From contig OX485803.1 in the NCBI GenBank assembly GCA_950295325.1, positions 56,311,554 through 56,375,553 on the forward strand: 64,000 nt of DNA, written 5' to 3'. Of this stretch, positions 1-11,030 are shown piece after piece. The notes beneath the pieces were generated by a model. The model ran no database searches and was not told the origin of the DNA. It saw only the letters and a program-made list of their open reading frames with translations. Source of the DNA: Polytrichum commune. Lineage: Eukaryota > Streptophyta > Polytrichopsida > Polytrichales > Polytrichaceae. The first letter of the stretch is position 1, and the number at the start of each line of letters is the position of its first letter. A program made the translations under genes and the position numbers.

Positions 1-3000
1 CTACATACCTCTCTGAATACAACCTTCCACAATGCAACCCCAAATTGAAAATGATGACGTCAGTTGAAGTCCTCAATATAATATGCCCGCCACAAGAACC
101 AACAAGTATAGGGCAATGTCACTAAAAGAAATGGAAATACATGGTTGATTTTTAATTCTCCACAATGAATTGGCCACATCTAACATATAATCCATCTAGA
201 AGTTTAATATGAGTTTTATATTCCATTTCTATACATGTGGATTGACGTATTGGATTTGAATCAACCCTTCAACTCAAGGGCTGAAATTTGATAGCCCTTC
301 AAAATGAAACTCATATAAAAACCTCAATCTTGAATATTGGTACCGATGAGAGGGACAGTGGTTGAGGCTTTGGGCCTCCACTTTTAAACCATGCCACATC
401 ATTTGCCAATTATGCTCAAGACTAGATAGTGTCAATGGTGTGAAGGGTGTGTTTTTAGAACCAATTTTTAGGCTTACGTAACGTGAAGTGGGAAGGAGGC
501 ATTAGGAATTATCATCTTATGTAAATTCCTTATTAACTTTGAAAACTAATAATTTCATTAACACCAAAATATGAAGAGTTATTGAATAAAAAAACTAGAC
601 AAGAATGATGCATGACGTTGAGCACCACTAAGTTTTATTGTAGGTGGAGCAACATCATCCACATCTACTTATTGTACATCAATATTAAGATCAAAGTCTT
701 ATGTATAATTGGATCCCAAAGAGGCATCAACCAAATTATGTCTATTGTACATTAGACACCCTATTATGAGTAAGTTCCCAACGATAAGTTCTCAATTAGG
801 TGACAAGTGAATTTTGACATATCTCAGATGTACATAATATAAATGTAAGGACTCTAAGTACTAACTACCTCTTGAATATAACAAAATGGAGGTTCCTAAA
901 TGTTGCATTATCGAGTGTCATGGTCATATAAAAACAAATTCTAAACACAAAATTTTGGTCTCAAAAAATGTGTCAAATGTTTACGGTGTCATATAAATGA
1001 ATGTCGTATTAACAAGGTTAGATTGTATGAATTGGCCACAATAATATATTTGTAAATTTTTTAAATGACAACGTAATATATTTTTATCGTTAAATAGATG
1101 GCAATATTTGTAATACATTCATAATATACATATACATAAATATAAACGTCTAAATAAATTCAAATCATCATCATGATTGGTTTTTCAATAAATTATCAAA
1201 TCATGTGCATTTGGCAATTGTATGTGCAACTAAATGATAAATTTATTAAAAAATAATATATTAATAACGACATATAATAGATGAAATAATAAGATCTACC
1301 ATATCATACACTTGGGTTTCTTGCTACCCATGACTCCAAAATTATTGCTCTCATCTGTATTCTAACTACTTTACCAGCGTGACTATTACCAGACAATTTC
1401 ATAGTACCTCCATGCACTTTGATGCAAGGATCGCGACATTGTTCAACAATGAAACTCATTCAAAATGAATCTCATAGAAGTGATAGAGAACACAACATGC
1501 GAGAGTTATTGTGACAACCATGTTCATATTCATGTTGAAATTCTTAAAAATCCTTCATCGATTTTTAAAGGCTCCAAATGTATATTCAATGACAATTCTC
1601 CCGGAATTCATAGACTTGTCAAATCATTTCTTATCATTAAATTTGCATTCAATAACACTAGCATTGTAATTTTTTAACAAATATGGATGGCTAGAATAAG
1701 GTGAAGTATCAAACAAATATAGCCAAACCTCAATCCTACCAATTTTTTAAATTGATTTAGACAATATTCTCATATCTTCAATTGCGAATAAATTCTAGAC
1801 CATGCAAATTCCGCGACATCATATATTCTTCTAAATTATCTTGCACATATAATCTTAAAAAAAAAAATTTGAATTGTACACCGCTTATAAGAGCACACTA
1901 TGAATTTTTTCTTATAAATAAATTCACAAGACATAGGAGTTAAATCCCGTTGGGACCTAAAGGAAAAAAAATAAAAAATAAAAATGTATGTACCATCTAT
2001 GACACCCACCACATTAGACAAACTAGTGAAATTACAAAATTTATGGATAGTATTAGCTAGTTTGTGTTATATAGGTGAGTGACTATATCTTCCAAATAAT
2101 TCATCTTGAGAAGAAAATATACTACAAATAATAAGCGTATATTTTCTGATGGTAGATTCTTTACAACCATACAAATTATTCATAGATTTATAAGAAAAAC
2201 CTTGGGCTAATTGATATACAACCAAGGACACTTACTTCCTAATTGGTATGGAAGGCCTCACAAACATATCAACAATGGGATGTAGAAATGGTGTAAACTC
2301 TGAAATCAAATGCTTAAATGTCAAAAAAATTATTTTATAGTCCTTTCAGTACTTGTGGTTCAACATGTTTAGAGTGGTGTGTCATACATCGCCCTTTACG
2401 ACATTGTAATGAATATTTTATTTTGGCACGATCCATCACAACTATTATGGGAAACATCGCCATCCGGCCGGCCAACCCCCAAGCACAATGCCCAGGGCCG
2501 CTTTATACGTGTTACCTTGCATGAAGACTAACGCATTCTAGTGGGACATACCTCAATATTCAAACTTCTTCTCATTGGATGGAAAAACCACCACAACAAC
2601 CTGAGGAGGGGACCTTCTATCATGAACAAATAGCGGTAATTGGCTTATTTGTACGGGCTCATCATATCTTGAAGCCAAAGTTTGTTCCTTGAGCAATGAT
2701 GAAAAGTTGTTGTTGAAGCCATTTGTATTAAACTAAATTATTGGTTCACGTTTGTTTTCCTTGTTGGACGGTAATATAGTGGTAGATTAGTTTCCATGCC
2801 ACACAAACAACAAGTTCCACTTTCATGTCCTCTTTTGAATCTACCCACCAACAAATTCTATCATCTTCAAGAGCATACCATAGATGGTTTTTTTATTCCT
2901 GCAATCAAGTACCAAAATGATTATGTTCAAAGAAAATATAATTTTTAAGAGATTATCAAGAATTCGGTAATATCTACATCATCATCACTATTGCCAATGA

Positions 3001-4249
3001 TCATAATCAAAACATGATATGTATATGGTATTTGGTAAGGCTAACTATGTGGTGATTTACCACATACCATGTCACCTTTAGTTGGCAGGGTGTGTGGTTA
3101 AGAACTAACACCAAACAAATACATGTTACAATGAGATTAGGCTATGTAATGAAATGAGAGCAGCTAGATTATGACAAGCCCCTATTACCAACATTTTAAG
3201 GCATGTTCATTTTTTGGGGACTTGTTTTAAAGGCCACACCAAACCCCTAAACCATGTTGTACAATACATGTAGTTGTCCAATATATTTTATGTGATGCCC
3301 GAAGGAATGTTTTGGCTACCCGAATGATGTTAGTTGGAGTTAAGTTACATGGTTAGGGTTCATAAGGATTGTGGTTTGAAGTTGGCCTTGATTCTATTTC
3401 ACATAGGACATCTTGGGCCCACAATGATGTCCAACAACAGACAACATGCACTAAAATGAACAACACCAAACAACAATGATGAATGTTCACAACATGCACA
3501 TCCCTAAAGCCCAAAGGCACGACACATATTTTTCACACATAGAATAGTTCACAACAACCAACAACCTCATTGGACTACTATATTGGTCTACAACAAGACT
3601 AGCTCACATTGAACATCTCCAACCCTAAGGTCCAAAATGTTGCTCTCTCACTGAACTCCTAAACCCTAAGCTCTAGCCAGAGATGAAAACTTGAAGATGT
3701 CATGTTGTTGCAGCAACAACCTTAAGAAAATTTCAAACAACCACATCCCTAGTTGATTCTCACCCATTGGGGTAGAATAATTGTAATATTTCAAGTCTTG
3801 CATTTCTTGGTCATAGTTTGGGTTCAACTCCAACTCTCTTCCAAAACTTGCAAACCAAAAATAACAAGATGCATTGTATAATGTTGGTTGGCTTGCATCG
3901 CTTGAAATCGGGCAAGCCACTATGGTTGATTCCTCATCACCCAGCTCCAATCATTGTTCACAAAAACGAAGCTTTGACAATTGAGCCATAACCTCATCAA
4001 ATGTACTCTTCGTAATCACCTTCAAAATGCACTCTATGAAGAGACCATTTAGAATGTGAGGCTAGTCAGAGCCTGTGCTAATACTACTTTGGTGGGCGTT
4101 GTGAGCTTCAGAAAACAAGAGGATGTAGCCAAAGGGAAGAACGAAGCAAAGAAATGTCCACATGTTATTTTAATGAATGCAATTGCCCACTAGCAAAGAC
4201 ATTGTATTGTTCCAAGTCTCCTTACTTTCCACATGTCATTTCTTTTTAA
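1..4249. other. AT-rich intergenic DNA without a recognised gene
   Basis: Both strands were read. Only short frames are present (longest 94 codons, minus strand, 3666-3950), none with a recognisable family, and stop codons are frequent in every frame. No TIR/TSD pair, RNA gene or clear tandem array was found. The sequence looks like old, fully decayed repeat or unique intergenic DNA. Confidence 0.6.
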
Positions 4250-4610
4250 TTTTTTTTTGGATGCCTCAATACCCCCCCCCCTTTTAGCTACAACTTAAGG
4301 GGCTTTTTGAATTTGCTTGAATCATTTTAGAGTTAGGCTTTCAATGGTTATCACTTTCAAATATTTGCTTCTTGGCTCACATAAAGGTCCCAAGGATTTC
4401 ATGCTCAGGAGCTCAACCCTAGTACTATACACTAATACGATGGAGCTCAAGAGTTAATGTTCTATGATGTTTATTTGGATCCCTCAAGTGCTTTTGTGAT
4501 TGCAACTGGGGAGTTTTATTAATTCTTTGGACCACTTGAGATTTACTTTGGCATTAATTTTTTAGTTTCAAACATTTGCCTATTGGCTCACATAAAGGTC
4601 CCAATGAATT

Positions 4611-4645
<35 letters not shown>

Positions 4646-4750
4646 CCCCCTTCTTCTTCTTCTTCTTTTGGCGTTTGAACCACTCTACAAGTTGGTTGCC
4701 AATGTATTCTAGTTTTGAATATGTGTTTATTGGCTCACATGCAAGATTGA
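4250..4750. repeat. Degenerate tandem repeat with a poly-T tract
   Basis: The phrase TTGGCTCACATAAAGGTCCC recurs at about 4373 and 4584, and a shorter form at about 4730, with related flanking sequence. This gives three diverged units spaced about 210 and 150 bp. A run of about 32 T residues at 4614-4645, followed by CTT repeats, sits in the last unit. No protein is implied. Confidence 0.5.
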
Positions 4751-4978
4751 ACTAGGATTTAAGCATATTTAGAAATATGCATGAATTTTGGACAAATCCA
4801 ACCATCAATATGATGTACACATAAAACTACACAAATATGATGGTTAGTGAACATAAGATACAAACATTTGAAGTTGTTATTGTTGTGTTATTGTTTTTGT
4901 TTTTGTCATTTGATGTTTTGTCCCCAAAAGTGCGCATCCCTTATTATTTTTGGACAAGTGATTTGTCCACATATACTT

Positions 4979-5900
4979 AAATATCAGTTTGTATAATATT
5001 AATCATATTACAATATTGATGAATCTCTCCTTTACATTTACAGGAGCTTTGCTATATAACACTAGATGTGCAATACGATTGCCAAGCTCAACCCTCAATC
5101 TCCATAATTTATACTAAGTGTAAACAAACTTTGATATCAATTAAAATTTTCAATGTTGGTGAAATTCTCTCTTCCACATTTATAGGAACTTTGTCATTCA
5201 ACACTAGCATTGTGTAATACTAGTGCCAACCTCCAACCCTCAATCCCCATATTTTCATACAAACTGCAAACGAATTCCGATTTCTATTTTTTTTATTACA
5301 CTCCTTTCCATTTAAATGAGTTTTGTCAATCAGCACTAGTACCACACATTACTAGTGATGACCTCAAGCCCTCAATCTCCAAACTTCCAAAAAACTCCAA
5401 ATGAACTCCAATTTTAGTTTTATTTATTTTTTTATCAATATTGATGAAATACTCTCCTCTACATTTATTTGACCTTTGTCATTCAACATTCAAATTGTGA
5501 AACACTAGTGTTGACCTCAAGCCCTCAATCTCCAAAATTTATACAAACTACAAACGGATTGCAATTTTTTATTTATTTTTCAACATTGTTGAAATTCTCT
5601 CTTCTACATCTGAATAGGTTTTATCATTCAACACAAGTACTATGCAGTACTAGTGTGGACCTCAAACCCTCAATCTCCAAAATTTTATACAAAATGCAAA
5701 GTAACATCGATTTCATTTTTTGATTTTTTCAACAATGATGAAATTCTATCTTCTACATTTATGATCTTTTCCATTCAAGACCAATATTTTGAAATACTCG
5801 TGTGGACCTCAAGCCCTCAATCCCCAAAATTTCATATATAAAGTCCAAGGAACTCCAATTCCAATTTTTTTTTAATATACATGAATTTTCTCCTCTACAT
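4979..5900. repeat. Satellite-like tandem array, about 145-bp period, six diverged units
   Basis: The phrase CCCTCAATCTCC (or a variant) occurs at about 5092, 5237, 5369, 5522, 5667 and 5814, spacings of 145, 132, 153, 145 and 147 bp. Each unit also carries CATTCAACACTAG-like and GATGAAATTCTCTC-like phrases in the same order. The short open frames here are by-products of the repeat. Confidence 0.75.
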
Positions 5901-6983
5901 TGATATAAATTTTGCCTCCTTATGACATTGTGGTGATCATTATGAAGGTCCTGGAGATGTGTATTACAAAATGTCTTTATTGTTTGCTTAGACTTCAACT
6001 TGTTGTATCTGCCTCGAGCCTTGTGCTTGTGGCTTGTTTTTTTTCTTCAGAATCTGACCATTAAGTTTTGTGACATTGGATCTTGTTTTGATTTTGGCTA
6101 CATTCTTAAGCCTTGGTCTTGAGTTGAATTTGGTTCTTGGTTGTTGTAACTTTGGTTTTCTAAACATCCATTGACCTTAAGTTTTTTGTTGGTTGCTCTA
6201 GGCCTTGCACTTGAGGCTTTTAGTTTCTGCCCTTTAAGCCAAATTTATCTTATTTATTAATATGATAACATCCATAAGAGATTCATTGGTATGCATCGTG
6301 TCATCGGTACTATGAGTAGAAGATTTGGGATTGGAAATGAATTTTCTAATTTGCACACAATATTTTGTGATATGGGAATTCTTCAAGTGTTGTGTACATC
6401 ACATACTACCCAAAGGATTGATGGATGATTCAATGCATAAGTTTGGATTTGAGGTCCTTGACCATAGGACATGTTCTAATACTCTCCTATTTACAACATA
6501 ACTATTATTTGACATACATGTAAATGCACAATATCTCCATGTAAGGATATGGTATCTTTATCTTTCATTGTGTGTAGATACATGAAGTCCAACGTTATCA
6601 TTAATGTCTTTTCAGAACACTTTGTATGATAAAGATATATATATATATATATAATTTTCATTTGTAATGAAGCAAAGTGCATCATGTACATATGCCCTCT
6701 AATCTAAGCCGTCATTGCATGATGGGGGATTGTCAAGTTCAATAAATATATTTTGAAAGTAATGCTTCATTGTAGATTTGCTAAGTACGTCTTTACATTA
6801 TATTAACTACTCCATACTCAACAATGAACATGATTGGGAGGACCATGTATTTGGTTAAGAAATCAACAAACAAAGCATTATCGTCAATCATAACTAGATT
6901 AGAAGATATCCAGTTTTCAATCCGATTGTTATTGATGCTTCATTGTAGATTTGCTAATGTAACACATGTGATAAGTAGAAGTA
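5901..6983. other. AT-rich spacer with a (TA)n microsatellite
   Basis: No gene or transposon end is recognised. A short (AT)n run lies at about 6635-6652. Local phrases recur weakly (for example a TGCTTCATTGTAGATTTGCTAA phrase near 6760 and 6935), suggesting an old internal duplication. Confidence 0.5.
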
Positions 6984-7602
6984 CATTAATCTCCCACTTA
7001 AGTATGCACTTTGAACCGGGGCCGTTGGTGCGTACTTAGTTGGTAGGTGCTTACTATCTTCATATCACTTTCTAGACCCTTTGATTCGATGAATCGCAAT
7101 GGGAAATGGATGAGACCTAAGGCAACCCGCTTGACTGAAGCCCAACGATGTGAAATCATTGCAAAGTTGAGCAGACCAAAATCGCCGAGCAAGCAGGCAC
7201 TGGGGTGGGAGCATGAGGTCAGCGAAGGCGCCATCCGGAAAGCTTGGGACAATTGGGAGAACGTACTGCAACGAAATCCAACCTATCGAGACATTTGTTG
7301 AATTTGAAAGTGCTACCAACTTCAAAGGCTTTGAAGCTCTACACAACATTTTCCTCGACATCAGCGACCAATTGCTTCGCTCCGATGTTCAATAAGAAGC
7401 TGGACAAACGTATGATGAACTGCAACAACCGTTTGAGACGTTTCAACGACACGTTAACAAACTGACATCGAATGTCAAGCGTATTCACGCATTCTTAGCA
7501 AATGACTATGCATGACATGTTCAAACAATAAAGTACGAACCCTCATTTTTGTCCAAAAAATTGCACACTTAAATGAGTGTTTACTTAAGCGGGAGATTAC
7601 CG
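6984..7602 (+). mobile_element. Miniature pogo/Tigger-like DNA transposon, 619 bp
   Basis: The element is flanked by TA on both sides (6982-6983 and 7603-7604), the TSD of Tc1/mariner-pogo elements. The inverted ends share TAATCTCCC(A/G)CTTAAGTA then (T/A)(G/A)CAC; the right end begins CGG and the left CAT, close to the CAG start usual for pogo ends. The interior holds a broken gene for an HTH protein and no DDE catalytic region, so the element is non-autonomous. Superfamily assignment rests on the TA duplication plus the HTH; the TIR family is not one I can name. Confidence 0.7.
7089..7515 (+). pseudogene. Broken gene for a CENP-B/pogo-type HTH protein
   Basis: From the ATG at 7089 the frame reads MNRNGKWMRPKATRLTEAQR and continues through a helix-turn-helix-like stretch (LTEAQRCEIIAKL, then GAIRKAWDNW) typical of N-terminal DNA-binding domains of pogo/CENP-B transposases. 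The frame closes at 7299-7301, but a +1 frame continues with FVEFESATNFKGFEALHNIF to a TAA at 7393-7395, and then in the same frame to a TGA at 7513-7515. That makes one frameshift near 7285 and one in-frame stop. The downstream part has no DDE motif and looks helical. It lies wholly between the pogo-like TIRs, so it is element-encoded. In life it would have been a nuclear protein of about 140 residues that bound element ends, perhaps as a repressor; that role is inference. Confidence 0.55.
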
Positions 7603-7604
7603 TA

Positions 7605-9199
7605 GGACACACAAATCGAATAACACCCACATACCTTAACACTCAAATATAGATGTCCAGTTCAAAAGAGTGAGTGACCACACGTGTCTTATTACATACA
7701 ATAGGTACGTAAACATGTGCCACGAATCATCATTTACTACTCACATTGAATGCGAACTCGCCATATTTCTTGTCTAATTGTATTAAACACAAAGGGACAA
7801 CCCTTCATCATGTATTAAGACCCCGTTGTGGAAACAAGCGGAAGTTGTGGTTTGGAATGAGCTCATTTGTGCTCCGTGTGGGACACATGGTAAAGCTTTG
7901 TATGTAGCTAGGCAATCATTTTAAAAGGTCCTTGGGATTAGTACATGTGGCGGGCAGGCTTTAAATAAAAAAAGAAAGAATAGGCATGCAGTTAAGTCCC
8001 CTGACATGGGTAACATGGGGACATGACGCGCTCTCCCAAGGGACATGCACTCCAACATCCCCCCACTGCACCTCACTTTTCATAAATGGTTTCGTTCCCT
8101 ATAACACACAAAGAAAACTTCATGCAAGAATGAAGGTAAGTGCATGTAAGGTGAAGTAGAGGCGCCTATTTCCAATCAGGACCCCATCGGCAAAATTTAG
8201 GACACTGGAATTTTAATCAGGTTGGGATTGGAATCATAAGGGTGGGACTGAATTTCAATCACATCGGACCAATAGTGTCATGACACGTGTCTTAGTTTTG
8301 AATGTTAAAATGGGGAGGAGTGAGCGGTTATGGCAGACTCTAGACATTGGTGAAATGCTCAGGCCAATGTTTGGCTTAAATTTTTTACAATAATTTCAAT
8401 TGAAGGAATAAAGTCACCGAAAAAATTGCAATGTTCCTAATTTCTATCTTCCTACACGGGTTGAATTTGCACCGCCTTGTACTTCTCCAAATCTAGTGCC
8501 AAACCTCTTAAGTGATCGGTTATGGGCGCCTCTACTCTAGATGTGCCTAGTTCGGTTACTTATCTTAATAGGACACTTACATTTGAGTGGTATGTGGTTA
8601 AGTGTGGCTCCAAAAATGGATGTAAAAAGACATGTGTCTAGATGAGATTGGACTACATGCTCAAAATACATCAACTATTTAAGATTCAATAGCCAACATA
8701 AATGGGGAGACCTATATGGCTATTTAATGAACACAAAACTCTTCACTTTGACAATGAGTATGAAGAAGAAAAAATGGTCGGCTTATTGCCGACCCGAAGC
8801 TGGCCCATTGGCCATCTCTTTACATATTTGTAAGGAGATGTATGAGGAGGATGGTGTAATGACTATCTTTCGATAGGTGGGCTCGTGTTGTACATCTAAA
8901 TTTACTCAATGGTGATTGGGGCTTGGTGTTTCTCAAGTTTTCTTTTGTTAAGGATGGATGTAGGTAAGGTATTGAATGGCAATAAAGGAAGTACTTTGCA
9001 TAAGTTGTTTTAGTTGAGTGTTTGTAATGTCAAGGTCCTTGAGAATTTCAACTGATGGTTTGTGTATGGTTTGTGATTTGGGATAGGTGAAGGTGTTGGG
9101 TAAAGTCGTGCCAGTCCATGTCGGCTAATTGTGTGGGGGTTGTTTGAGCGCCTTGATGTAATCGACCCTACACAAATATATCTCTATTAAAGTCTATAA
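7605..9199. other. Intergenic DNA with one copy of dispersed repeat family R
   Basis: No gene recognised. The stretch around 8500-8680 contains CACTTACATTTGAGTGGT followed by GGATGTAAAAAGACATGTGT and GATTGGACTA, phrases that recur at several other places in the window in both orientations (see family R entries). The rest shows frequent stops and no TIR/TSD pair. Confidence 0.5.
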
Positions 9200-9518
9200 T
9201 AGAGTTATCCTTTAATTCAAAGGAGTTTGGTAGGGAGTTTCTTACAAAACCATCCATGTTTGGCAAGCTTGAGGTGCATGCGTCGGAGGTCGTGTGAAGG
9301 TTTGAACCAATAACATTCTATATCGGTTCATTGAGGGTCAAACTCATTTTAGCAACGCATGCGGTGCTAAAATGAGTTTGACCCTCAATGAACCGATATA
9401 GATGTTATTGGTTCAAACCTCCACACGGCCTCCGACACATGCACCTCAAGCTTGCCAAACATGGAAGGTTTTGTAAGAAACTCCCTACCAAACTCATTTG
9501 AATTAAAGGATAACTCTA
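9200..9518. repeat. Long near-perfect inverted repeat (hairpin), arms about 155 bp
   Basis: The left arm 9200-9354 and right arm 9365-9518 are reverse complements with only about six to eight mismatches and a one-base indel. They are separated by a 10-base loop reading ACGCATGCGG. Transcription in either direction would give a roughly 155-bp double-stranded RNA. No flanking TSD was identified. A diverged, partly rearranged relative may lie at about 61985-62140. This could be a foldback transposon or a recent inverted duplication feeding a small-RNA locus; sequence alone does not decide. Confidence 0.9.
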
Positions 9519-10188
9519 ATGAGTAGAAGAAGATGAAGTGGGTGTTTGGGTAATGGTTTGTTTGATTGTAAGGACTATATGAATGTCTTCATGGTGAGTT
9601 GGCATATAGATGTGTATAGTAATAATTGATTGTAGGGTTTTATTTTAGACATTTAGAGGTTGAAGGTATGGGAAAGAGTGATGGGTGTGGGTATTTTGGT
9701 GACATTGCATGGGAAGTATATATCCGAGTGGACCAATGTGAAGAGACCACCTCTAGAGGGGCAGTATGGGACATATGGGTGCCATCAACAAGTGGAGGTA
9801 TCAATTGTGTGATTATATATGAATTTGTATTTGGGAAATTTATTAGCAAAGTAACATGTGGATTTGTGTTTGGGTAGCTTTGTCTCTTGCAAGGATATGA
9901 ATGATGGACAATATCTAGGATTTGAGTAAGATATTCATATAAACTCCAAAAACTATGAAGTAAGTGGGTATGCCCTTCATTTGGATTTGCTAACCATCTT
10001 GTACTCATTCTATGTTTTGTATCCTAGGAGAAGTGAACGCTAGGAATGTAATTTCCACATGGGGTACATAAGGTCTCAACCATTGTAGGATTGACATGTG
10101 GCAAAACCGAGGGAAATAAAAATATTTTTTGGTGGGAATAGATAGCCCTCTATGGTGTTGGAAAAGAATACCATTTAAGATCCATTTG
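9519..10188. other. Spacer between hairpin and TIR element
   Basis: No gene, RNA or repeat recognised. A 122-codon frame on the minus strand (9640-10008) has no family resemblance and lacks supporting context. Confidence 0.4.
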
Positions 10189-11030
10189 CCTTAGGGCAAG
10201 ACCACTCACCCTGCATCCGCATTTGCATCTGCACTTTTACATCCGCGATGCAGATGCGGATGCAGGGAAGTGCCCCATTCAACCTGGCATAACTCAAATG
10301 TGGATGAAGAAATTTCCAGGAGGTGCATAACTCCCTACATTTCCTCGATTTCTGCAGGGAGCCTGCTATCAACTAAAGACAAACAACTTTATTGATGTTT
10401 TAGAAATAATTGGTTGAGGTTTAACCGGATAGTTACAAATGATCCGGTTTAGGTTGAGAGTTTGATCCATGACCGGGTGAGGTTGATTACGGTGCACGGT
10501 AAAATTCATACTTACAGAATATGACACTTACAAATAATCCGGTTTAGGTTGAGAGTTCGATCCATGACCAGCTGAGGTTGATTAGTGTGCACAGTAGAAT
10601 TCATACTTACAGAAAATGATACTTACAGATGATCCGGTTTAGGTTGAGAGTTTGATCCGTGACCGACTGAGGTTGATTAGGGTGCACAGTAAAAATCACA
10701 CTTACAGAAAATGATACTTATAGAGTTTGATCCGTGACCGGCTGAGGTTGATTAGGGTGCACAGTAAAAATCACACTTACAGAAAATGATACTTATAGAG
10801 TTTGATCCGTGACCGGCTGAGGTTGATTAGGGTGCACAGTAAAAATCATACTTACAGATGTTCATGCCTTCAGAAAATTACTGATCATTTTAGAAGAAAT
10901 CCAAAAGTTAGCATTGATGGTGCAGGATGAGTGGGAGTTTTGCCTGGGTCTGCATCTGCATCCTGGAGGGAGGGAGGCCACTTTTCAATCCTGGATGCAG
11001 ATCCAGGAAAAACTGGGCTTGCTCTTAGGT
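10189..11030. mobile_element. Probable non-autonomous TIR transposon with internal tandem repeats
   Basis: The ends are inverted relatives. The left end reads CTTAGGGCAAGACCA near 10190, and the reverse complement of the right end reads CTAAGAGCAAGCCCA ending near 11029. Each is followed by subterminal ATGCAGATG-type phrases, and the left subterminal GCATCCGCATTTGCATCTGC region is itself partly palindromic at 10210-10268. No matching TSD was found, so superfamily is open; hAT is a guess. There is no coding capacity; the interior is filled by the tandem array 10441-10860. Confidence 0.55.
10441..10860. repeat. Tandem array, 95-bp then 75-bp period
   Basis: GATCCGGTTTAGGTTGAGAG begins units at 10441, 10536 and 10631 (95-bp spacing; the second starts AATCC). 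The common core TTTGATCCGTGACCG then recurs at 10651, 10726 and 10801 (75-bp spacing), because the later units lack the first 20 bases. The last units are nearly identical, indicating recent expansion. Confidence 0.9.

Noticed and set aside
3666-3950. 94-codon minus-strand frame, considered as a gag-like retrotransposon remnant
   Set aside because: Upstream codons are open after one stop but I could not identify a gag motif or any pol nearby.
9640-10008. 122-codon minus-strand frame
   Set aside because: Low-complexity composition, a competing plus-strand frame over the same bases and no family match.
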